Part shown: positions 36,277 to 43,154 of the stretch, in pieces
Numbering within the stretch: the first letter of the stretch is position 1
Layout: the number at the start of each line of letters is the position of its first letter
Assembly: GCA_012033255.1 (NCBI GenBank)
Contig: JAAUSF010000008.1
Coordinates: forward strand, 1 to 64,000
From: Cyanobacteria bacterium RU_5_0
Lineage (GTDB): Bacteria > Cyanobacteriota > Cyanobacteriia > Elainellales > Elainellaceae
Direction: 5' to 3'
DNA: 64,000 nucleotides
Position numbers and translations under genes: made by a program
Notes under the pieces: model-generated
Databases searched by the model: none
What the model was told of the DNA's origin: nothing
What the model saw: only the letters and a program-made list of their open reading frames with translations

Positions 36277-36662
36277 GGGCAAGACTCACCCCTAAAAACC
36301 AGCCAACAGCGGCGGTAACGGTAATATAGACTCGTTCTCCCCACCACCAACTATGCTTTTCATCGGCAACCAGTTGAGGGGGGAATGGCATCCGGGTCTT
36401 TCACCGTTGTTCCTACGATTGAGGCGCGTCCCATCGCTTGAGTGGCATGATACCAGTACAGGGCTGAATGTCCGAGCACATGAGCAATTCCCTCGTAGGG
36501 CACCCCATAGCGGCGCAAGTCTAACCCCTTCTCCACTTCCTCGGGTTTTGCCTTCACTGCGGTTTTGCGAATCAAAGTCATCTCACTAAACTGTTTCGCC
36601 AATTGACTGGGGTAACACCTAAGAAGTATCGAGACGCGAGTTAGAGGCTGTCTACACTCCAT
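36277..36662 (-). pseudogene. Truncated, frameshifted transposase remnant
   Basis: Minus strand. Residues such as RKTAVKAKPEEVEKGLDLRR, YGVPYEGIAHVLGHSALYWY and VGTTVKDPDAIPP run in one frame. At a run of C the reading continues in another frame as QLVADEKHSWWWGERVYITV, then stops being open at the left end. The DEKHSWWWGERVY phrase marks the first catalytic region of a DDE transposase. 36277-36427 is identical to 17999-18149. Its right end overlaps the stop of the next gene. Confidence 0.6.
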
Positions 36663-37998
36663 TCAAAATCAACGGCAATTGGACACTAAAATAGTGCTGA
36701 TAAAGTTGACACCTGACTCTGATTTGGTTCGCCTCCGATTTGATCAAGCCTAGCCCTTCTAATCGAGAAATGAGGGCGAAATCTGGGCAGATATCTCCAT
36801 CCGTATCGATAATTTGCTTGAAGACTTCTGCCAGATCAGGATTTGCTTGCAGGATCGCTAAACAACTTTGGAGGTGATGATTGTAGATTTTGGAGAGAGC
36901 CGAAGTATCCTGCACCAGTTGCTCAAGCGAAACCTCGCCACTCCAGAGATGATAGAGCGCCAGTTGCATAAGATAAGGATGCCCCCCGACCAGGCTCATC
37001 AATTGTTGTGTGGAATCAGGGCTGCTCCAGGCTAGCTCATACCTTTCTGCCAATTGTTCAACTTCGGGTACAGTCAATTCTGGAAGTTCGATCGGCAGTC
37101 CTACATTGTTGAAGGGAGATTGACTCAGCTTAAGCGGAATGCAAACATCGGTAGAATACGCCAAAACCACCCGTAGTTTTTGCAGAATTGGGACTTGCTT
37201 CGCTTCTTCATACCACGATCGCAACAACATTAGAAACTCTCGACATAGCCCTGGATGCTCCAACACCTGATCAAGCTCATTTAACACCAAAACCAAGGGA
37301 GCATCAATGCGGCGCAGCAAATAGCGGCTTAAGTAAAGAGTACAACTGACTTTGCTCCCTGTGCTCGTATCCCAGTATTGATCGATCTTGGGTTCTAGCT
37401 CTAGTTGTAAACTGATGTTGATGCACAGCCAGCGCAGAAACCCAGCTAAATCAGAGAAAACATCATCATCTGCCTGCTTAAAATCTAGACTGGCAATTCG
37501 ATAGTTAAGTGTTGCAGCATGATCAGCAATGCGAAGTAAAAACGAACTTTTGCCCATCTTCCAGGGGGCTTTGATGTGAAGTAATCCACCGAACTTGCTG
37601 ATCTCAGCGTAGGCTTTTGCCGTGATCACGGAGCGATCGACATAAAATTTTGAATGAAGCGGAACCGGACCACCCGGAAACTCTGGAATTTCTGGAGAAT
37701 CTGGCTTTTCAACAACAGTTCGCGGCTTTGCGAACATGGGCTGATCGCTGAACCGTTGCTGAATGAGAGAGCGAAAATTCTTTTTCTTGACGGGTTCCCG
37801 CAACACTTCTGAGAGCGATCGCCACAGTTGCGCCCCTGTATCCCGGATATAGCCGTAATCATAGCCAGACTCTTTTGCGATCGCAGCATACTCTTCACCC
37901 GTCCACGATCGTCGAAACACGAGCGTTTGAACAGGCGTCAATGTACCTGGAGGCAAAATTCGCTCCACAATTTCCAACGCTTCTTCAGCCGTCATCAT
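36652..37998 (-). CDS. AAA-like (STAND) ATPase with vMAP-type N-terminal domain
   Basis: 448 residues from the ATG at 37998; a TTG two codons upstream is also in frame. Residues 1-75 (TAEEALEIVERILPPGTLTP, then GEEYAAIAKESGYDYGYIRD) match the helix-turn-helix-like vMAP N-terminal module common in cyanobacteria. Residues 100-430 are an AAA_35-type ATPase with P-loop APWKMGKSSFLLRIA, Walker B LVLVLNELDQVL and a winged tail. Such proteins occur in predicted conflict or signalling networks. It neighbours the peptide-export island and a transposase remnant; a link to either is inference. Confidence 0.8.
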   Translation of the reverse strand: MMTAEEALEIVERILPPGTLTPVQTLVFRRSWTGEEYAAIAKESGYDYGYIRDTGAQLWRSLSEVLREPVKKKNFRSLIQQRFSDQPMFAKPRTVVEKPDSPEIPEFPGGPVPLHSKFYVDRSVITAKAYAEISKFGGLLHIKAPWKMGKSSFLLRIADHAATLNYRIASLDFKQADDDVFSDLAGFLRWLCINISLQLELEPKIDQYWDTSTGSKVSCTLYLSRYLLRRIDAPLVLVLNELDQVLEHPGLCREFLMLLRSWYEEAKQVPILQKLRVVLAYSTDVCIPLKLSQSPFNNVGLPIELPELTVPEVEQLAERYELAWSSPDSTQQLMSLVGGHPYLMQLALYHLWSGEVSLEQLVQDTSALSKIYNHHLQSCLAILQANPDLAEVFKQIIDTDGDICPDFALISRLEGLGLIKSEANQIRVRCQLYQHYFSVQLPLILNGV

Positions 37999-38227
37999 CC
38001 CCAATCTGACTAACTGTTTGGCAACCGAACCTATTTATCTACCTATTTATCTCACGATGATACCAGCCAAATCCCTCCGCCTTCCAGAACCTAAGGATGA
38101 GTTCAGGATAGAGGACTTGACTGCCGTTGTCTCATTGATTCTTGCCAAATGTTAGCAATCGAAACAATTCTCAGTCCAAAACTAACTGAGGATAATGCCA
38201 GATGGGGATGGTGGAATGGGGATGACG

Positions 38228-38281
38228 AAGAAAATTAACCCTCATTCTGCCGCCATAACTACAGTTGCAACAGAATGAGGG
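38228..38281 (-). terminator. Terminator of the precursor-peptide gene
   Basis: CCCTCATTCTG (38239-38249) pairs with CAGAATGAGGG (38271-38281) as a perfect 11-bp stem. On the minus strand it is followed by TTAATTTTCTT, a T-rich tail. It lies 8 bases after the precursor stop codon. Confidence 0.75.
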
Positions 38282-38289
38282 AGTGGAGA

Positions 38290-38568
38290 CTATTTATTCA
38301 GGATATCCTGACGGGATTCATCGAAATCAGGAGACAAGTTTGCTTCAGAGGGGGCTGCTTTGTTAATAATGCCTTCACGAGCATCACTAAACCGCTCACC
38401 CAATCCACCAGCAACGCCTTTCAGATCTTCCTCTGAAAGTTCACCTTCGTCGGGGGTTGCCTTGTTGATAATTCCCTGACGAGCCTCATCAAACCGCTCA
38501 CCCAATCCACCAGCAACACCTTGCAGTTGCTCCTCCGAAAGTTGCTCTTCTTTCTTTTCTTCACTCAT
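38290..38568 (-). CDS. Candidate exported precursor with two Gly-Gly leader sites
   Basis: 92 residues from the ATG at 38568, which has GGAGGA about 9 bases upstream; a longer frame to 38631 is not needed. The leader LSEEQLQGVAGG ends at Gly21. The module LGERFDEARQGIINKATP follows, then a second LSEEDLKGVAGG ends at Gly55, then LGERFSDAREGIINKAAP. A third, shortened module ends LSPDFDESRQDILNK. GG motifs after an LSxEEL-type helix are the cut sites of C39 peptidases, and a C39 exporter lies about 2.3 kb away. The cores have no Cys and few Ser/Thr, so lanthionine or azole chemistry looks unlikely. Transcription is opposite to the exporter genes. Confidence 0.8.
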   Translation of the reverse strand: MSEEKKEEQLSEEQLQGVAGGLGERFDEARQGIINKATPDEGELSEEDLKGVAGGLGERFSDAREGIINKAAPSEANLSPDFDESRQDILNK

Positions 38569-38673
38569 TGGTGTATGTCCTCCGACTAGAGAGTGGCTTG
38601 TGCAGAGCGTTTTCAAACTTAAACTAAGCACACTTCAACAGTAGCTTGGAATTTGGGCACCGTTGAAGCAACT

Positions 38674-38734
38674 ATGTCGGACAAATGTCGGGGAAATGTC
38701 GGATAAAAGTCGGATGAGTGTCGGATAGTGTCGG
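38674..38734 (-). promoter_or_regulatory. Phased direct-repeat array (GTCGG x6)
   Basis: GTCGG occurs at 38676, 38687, 38698, 38709, 38720 and 38730: five exact 11-bp steps apart from a last 10-bp step. The consensus is about AAATGTCGGAT. It is about 105 bases upstream of the precursor start codon. One helical turn per repeat is the layout used by OmpR/PhoB- and SARP-type winged-helix regulators. Confidence 0.6.
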
Positions 38735-38760
38735 ATGAGAGGTTATGGCAGTTTTCAGTT

Positions 38761-38839
38761 GAATGCGATACGCGAAGGGGCACGGCATGCTGTACCCGTC
38801 AAGTTTGAGGGATTGAATGCAATTGAAACCCGCTATAGG
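38761..38839 (+). repeat. REP-like palindromic repeat, family B, copy 2
   Basis: GCGATACGCGAAGGGGCACG, then GGCATGCTGTACCC and GGGATTGAATGCAATTGAAA, matching 14141-14222 in inverted order. The rest of the gap to 39083 has no supported gene; a 33-codon frame at 38929 has no distinguishing feature. Confidence 0.65.
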
Positions 38840-39083
38840 TAACGGTTGATGTCGTTATTGATTCAAGAGAAGAGCGAAGTAGAATAATGGTGTAGTGGTG
38901 AACCAAATATAGGCAAAGCGCCTGTGTCATGAAAAATTTTACGAATTGCATCGATCGCTACAGTAATCTCGAATCGATCATGAACACACTCCTGATTGCA
39001 AAATGGCACTACTCACGGAATGTTTAGCGAATGTTAAGCAACTATTAATCTAATTCCACTTCTAACCCTTTATATAAGTCAAT

Positions 39084-40175
39084 ATGGCTGATGTTTTACT
39101 CAAAGAACTAAGTAATAGTGATCTTGATTGGATGAGTACGGTGGGACAGCGAGAAACGATCGCTCCTGGCACCGTTCTCGTCAAACCGTGTCAAGATACT
39201 GAATCAATTTATGTGTTGCTTGATGGAACGCTGAGTGTGACGATTCCCCAAAAAGCCAACACGACTGATTCGGGTTCATCCATATCAACCCATGTGTCCG
39301 AGCAAGAAATTGTACAACTTTCACGCGGAGAAATTGTCGGAGAAACATTCCTGTTTAATTTTTGCTCAATGCCAGCCCTGATCAAAGCAACAGGCAAATC
39401 GATCGTCTTGTCTATCCCTCGGCAACAATTAATGAGCAAACTGGAACAAGACATCATATTCGCCGCACATTTCTATCGGGCGATCGCGCTGATCTTGACC
39501 GAGCGACTGCGACAAATCTTGGCATTGTCAGAACAAACTGAATTTAGGGGAACTCAACCGATTAAAGAAGCTCTGTTCATTTTCGCGGAACTGCGCGACA
39601 GTGATATTGATTGGTTGATTCAGACCGGACAGGTTGAGAAAGTTCCCCCTGGCAAAATCTTGGCTCAAGCAGGCAGACCGATTGATGCGCTTTATCTTGT
39701 CTTAGACGGTGTATTGTTGGCGTCAATTCCTGAAGAAGATTACAATCCACTGACAGCCTGCTTCAAATGCTCCCAGGATAGCGACAAACCGTTGGACGAA
39801 ATCGAGGTTGAGCGATTGTCTAGAGGGGCAACCGGTGGAATCATTTCATTTTTAGATTCTCGTCCATTTCCGATGACGCTTAGAGCTTTACAAGAAACCC
39901 TTGTGCTATCCATTCCGCGACAACAGTTAGCGGCTAAACTCCAACAAGATCTGGGATTTGCGTCTCGCTTCTATCGAATAATGGCAATCCAGCTTTCAAC
40001 CTACTTGCAGTCTGCAATGGTTCTCCTCGGCTGTGACCAGCAAACCTATCAGCAGGATCAGGCAATGGATGAGGATATTGAGTATGGCGATGAACTGTGT
40101 CTCACCTCATTGACGCAAGTATCCCAAGCCGCAGTTCGGTTTAATTGGATGTTGAAACGGTTAGGAGTTGTCTGA
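39084..40175 (+). CDS. Protein with two cNMP-binding-like domains
   Basis: 363 residues built from two cyclic-nucleotide-binding-like barrels (about 10-150 and 170-320), each with the pattern PG-x2-L then IYVLLDGTLSV or LYLVLDGVLLA, a long charged insert, LSRGE and a LSIPRQQL strand. No helix-turn-helix is visible, so it is unlikely to be a direct DNA-binding factor. Its stop overlaps the start of the next gene (TGATG), so it belongs to the NHLP exporter operon. Such domains are often linked to NHLP-type exporters in cyanobacteria; their function there is unknown. Confidence 0.8.
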   Translation: MADVLLKELSNSDLDWMSTVGQRETIAPGTVLVKPCQDTESIYVLLDGTLSVTIPQKANTTDSGSSISTHVSEQEIVQLSRGEIVGETFLFNFCSMPALIKATGKSIVLSIPRQQLMSKLEQDIIFAAHFYRAIALILTERLRQILALSEQTEFRGTQPIKEALFIFAELRDSDIDWLIQTGQVEKVPPGKILAQAGRPIDALYLVLDGVLLASIPEEDYNPLTACFKCSQDSDKPLDEIEVERLSRGATGGIISFLDSRPFPMTLRALQETLVLSIPRQQLAAKLQQDLGFASRFYRIMAIQLSTYLQSAMVLLGCDQQTYQQDQAMDEDIEYGDELCLTSLTQVSQAAVRFNWMLKRLGVV

Positions 40176-40786
40176 TGAGTGATGATTCCAAGACAAGCAT
40201 TTTCCGCAAAGAGTCTCTAGAGCGATTGTCTTCTCCAGAACAACTGGATCAACTGATGCAGATTGTCACGCCAAGCAGTTGGATTCCCTTGGCATCACTG
40301 GGGACTCTGGTGCTACTGGCGATCGCCTGGAGCATTTTTGGGCGCATTCCAATCACGACGACAGGCGAAGGCATCCTCGTTTATCCAACGGCCTCTTCTA
40401 ATCAATTAATCAACTTGACGTATTTTGACACTGGCAGCAGCGCCCTGATTCAACCTGGAATGAGAATTATCATCGTTCCTGCTATTGCCAATTCTGAACA
40501 AGCGGGCGGCATCTGGGGACGAGTGAAGAGTGTGTCTACACCGACAATCACAACGCTAAATGCTGTTCAACAGGCTGAATCCTCTGATCCCAATGCTTTG
40601 TCAGATCAGGCGATCGAAGTCATTGCTGAACTGGAATCTGATCCCTCAACGACTAGCGGCTACAAATGGACATCATTAGGCGGCAGCCAGCTAAACTTAA
40701 CACCAGGAACAGCAACGACTGTCCGTATCACCCTACAAGAAAAAGCACCGATCGCCTTTGTCTTTCCGTTTCTGGATAATCGTTAA
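40175..40786 (+). CDS. NHLP bacteriocin-system secretion protein, short form
   Basis: 203 residues from the ATG at 40175 that overlaps the previous stop. The N-terminal phrase ESLERLSSPEQLDQLMQIV and the following membrane segment (WIPLASLGTLVLLAIAWSIF, about 36-55) are the opening of the TIGR03794-type secretion protein. The usual HlyD coiled-coil hairpin is absent: the chain goes straight to a beta-rich C-terminus (QPGMRIIIVP, LTPGTATTVRITL). It probably still links the ABC exporters to the cell envelope. Confidence 0.82.
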   Translation: MSDDSKTSIFRKESLERLSSPEQLDQLMQIVTPSSWIPLASLGTLVLLAIAWSIFGRIPITTTGEGILVYPTASSNQLINLTYFDTGSSALIQPGMRIIIVPAIANSEQAGGIWGRVKSVSTPTITTLNAVQQAESSDPNALSDQAIEVIAELESDPSTTSGYKWTSLGGSQLNLTPGTATTVRITLQEKAPIAFVFPFLDNR

Positions 40787-40839
40787 ACATTTGATGTCTA
40801 ACACTTAGAACCTGTTTAATAGAGTCAATTACCTTAATA

Positions 40840-43143
40840 ATGTTTATTAACCCGTTCAAACCTATCCGCTCATCACCAAAACATCAGCGAGTCAAGACGC
40901 CAACTGTTTTGCAGATGGAAGCGGTTGAGTGTGGTGCCGCCGCCCTAGGAATTGTCTTGGGATATTACGGCAAAATTGTACCGCTAGCAGAATTGCGTCA
41001 GGCGTGTGGCGTTTCACGTGATGGTGTAACTGCCGCCAATGTGCTAAAAGCGGCTCGCCGCTATGGCATGGTCGCGAAAGGATTTAAGAAGAGTCTGGAG
41101 AGCGTAAAAAAATTACGGACTCCGTTTATTGTCTTTTGGCATTTTAATCACTTCTTGGTTGTTGAAGGATTTGGGAAAGAACGAGTTTATCTCAATGATC
41201 CGGCTTTGGGACCCAGGAAAGTCTCCAATCAAGAATTCGATGATGGATATACTGGGGTCGTTTTGGTACTGGAACCCGGTGCAGAATTTGAGAAGGGAGG
41301 GCATAAACCTAGCATTATCTCGGCGTTATCAAGTCGCTTACGGGGTTCAGTCGGAGCGTTGCTTTATTGTGTTCTAGCCGGATTTTTACTAGTCATTCCT
41401 AATTTGGTATTACCCGCATTCAGCCAAATCTTTGTCGATAATGTTTTGATGAACGGCAGACTAAATTGGCTGCCCTATCTACTGTTTGGAATGATGTTGA
41501 CCGTCATTCTGCAAGGATTATTAACGCTGCTGCAACTGCGGTATCTGCGAGGTCTGAGAATTAAATTATCCGTGGGGATGTCCAGTCGATTTGTCTGGCA
41601 TGTGTTACGCTTGCCTGTTAGCTTTTATGCTCAACGATTTGCAGGCGAAATCAGCAGCCGCGTTCAGTTGAATGATGATGTCGCCAATGTGTTGTCGGGT
41701 CGCCTTACAACAACTGTAATTAGTGCAGCGATTGTCGTATTTTATGCAGCCGCCATGCTGCAATATGATGCTATTCTGACAGTAATCGTGGTATCTTTCG
41801 CCATCACTAATGTTCTGATTTTGCAATGGGTATCCCGTCAGCGAGTGGATGCTAATTTAAGGCTGGTTCAGGAGTATGGAAAAGCGTCGGGAGTGGCGAT
41901 CGCCGGACTTCAGAGCATGGAGACTCTAAAAGCCTCTGGCTTAGAATCTGATTTTTTTGCGCGATGGTCAGGCTATTACACGAAAGCCGTCAATGCTCAA
42001 CAAGAATTGGGTTTACTCAATCGGATCGTGAGCTTGTTGCCGCCGTTGCTTTCTGCTATAGCGGCGATGGCGCTGTTGGTGATTGGCGGTTTGCGCGTCA
42101 TAAGCGGCGAGTTGAGTATTGGGATGCTTGTGGCGTTTCAGTTGTTGATGCATAGCTTTCAGCAACCCGTTAATCGACTGGTTCAATTTGGCAGCACCTT
42201 GCAGAACTTACAGGGTAATTTAGAACGACTTGATGATGTCTTGAGTAACGGCATTGATCCACAACTCGAAATGGCTGACCCATCGGCAACCAGTTCTGTG
42301 ATCACGGCAACCGGAAAAACCGATGAAACCCCGGATGCGATCGATAAAGTTGATGAGGTGTTAAGTGCCTCCGTGATCGAGTTTGCATCTGTCCCGACGT
42401 ATCGTTTGCAAGGCTATGTCGATCTAAAAAATATTACCTTTGGATATAACCCTTTAGAAGCGCCGTTAATCGCAAACTTCAATCTTTCCATTAAGCCCGG
42501 ACAACGAGTGGCGTTAGTCGGTGGAAGTGGTTCGGGCAAATCGACTGTAGCCAAAGTGATTGCCGGATTGTATGAACCGTGGTCAGGCAACATTCTGTTT
42601 GATGGGATTCCCAGAAATGAACTACCTCGATCGATTCTCACCAATTCGCTCGCGGTGGTTGAACAAGATATCTTGCTGTTTGCCGGTACGGTGCGAGAAA
42701 ATTTGACCCTGTGGGATACGACAGTTTCAGATCAAGCTCTGGAACGGGCGTGTCAGGATGCGGCGATCGAAGATGCAATTTTGTCGATTCCGTGCGGATA
42801 TGATGCTCAACTGCTGGAAGGTGCCGTGAACTTAAGCGGAGGTCAACGACAACGATTGGAGATTGCCAGAGCCTTGGTTAATAATCCTTCGATTTTGATC
42901 ATGGATGAAGCAACGAGCGCCTTAGACACAGAAACGGAGAAGGTGATCGATCGCAACTTCCGTCAACGCGGCTGCACTTGTTTGATTGTGGCGCATCGCT
43001 TGAGTACGATTCGCGATTGCGATGAAATTATTGTTTTAGAGCGAGGCAACGTTGTTCAACGGGGAACGCATGATGAGTTGTGGCATCAATCGGGTTACTA
43101 TGCCCAACTGATTCGCAGTGAAGGAGAATCGTTATCCAGTTAA
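40840..43143 (+). CDS. C39 peptidase ABC exporter (NHLP type)
   Basis: 767 residues. Residues 20-145 are a C39 peptidase with catalytic Cys31 (VECGAAALG), His104 (FNHFLVVEG) and Asp120 (LNDPALG). Six membrane segments follow (about 175-440), then an ABC ATPase with VGGSGSGKST, LSGGQRQRLEIARAL and LIMDEATSALD. It cuts precursors after Gly-Gly leaders and exports the rest, matching TIGR03796-type exporters. The two GG sites in the nearby precursor are the obvious substrates. A charged linker (about 475-520) precedes the ATPase. Confidence 0.94.
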   Translation: MFINPFKPIRSSPKHQRVKTPTVLQMEAVECGAAALGIVLGYYGKIVPLAELRQACGVSRDGVTAANVLKAARRYGMVAKGFKKSLESVKKLRTPFIVFWHFNHFLVVEGFGKERVYLNDPALGPRKVSNQEFDDGYTGVVLVLEPGAEFEKGGHKPSIISALSSRLRGSVGALLYCVLAGFLLVIPNLVLPAFSQIFVDNVLMNGRLNWLPYLLFGMMLTVILQGLLTLLQLRYLRGLRIKLSVGMSSRFVWHVLRLPVSFYAQRFAGEISSRVQLNDDVANVLSGRLTTTVISAAIVVFYAAAMLQYDAILTVIVVSFAITNVLILQWVSRQRVDANLRLVQEYGKASGVAIAGLQSMETLKASGLESDFFARWSGYYTKAVNAQQELGLLNRIVSLLPPLLSAIAAMALLVIGGLRVISGELSIGMLVAFQLLMHSFQQPVNRLVQFGSTLQNLQGNLERLDDVLSNGIDPQLEMADPSATSSVITATGKTDETPDAIDKVDEVLSASVIEFASVPTYRLQGYVDLKNITFGYNPLEAPLIANFNLSIKPGQRVALVGGSGSGKSTVAKVIAGLYEPWSGNILFDGIPRNELPRSILTNSLAVVEQDILLFAGTVRENLTLWDTTVSDQALERACQDAAIEDAILSIPCGYDAQLLEGAVNLSGGQRQRLEIARALVNNPSILIMDEATSALDTETEKVIDRNFRQRGCTCLIVAHRLSTIRDCDEIIVLERGNVVQRGTHDELWHQSGYYAQLIRSEGESLSS

Positions 43144-43154
43144 GGAATGGTTGC

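Noticed and set aside
38929-39030. 33-codon frame beginning MKNFTNCIDR upstream of the double cNMP gene
   Set aside because: No Gly-Gly motif, no ribosome site; could be considered as a peptide but there is no support.
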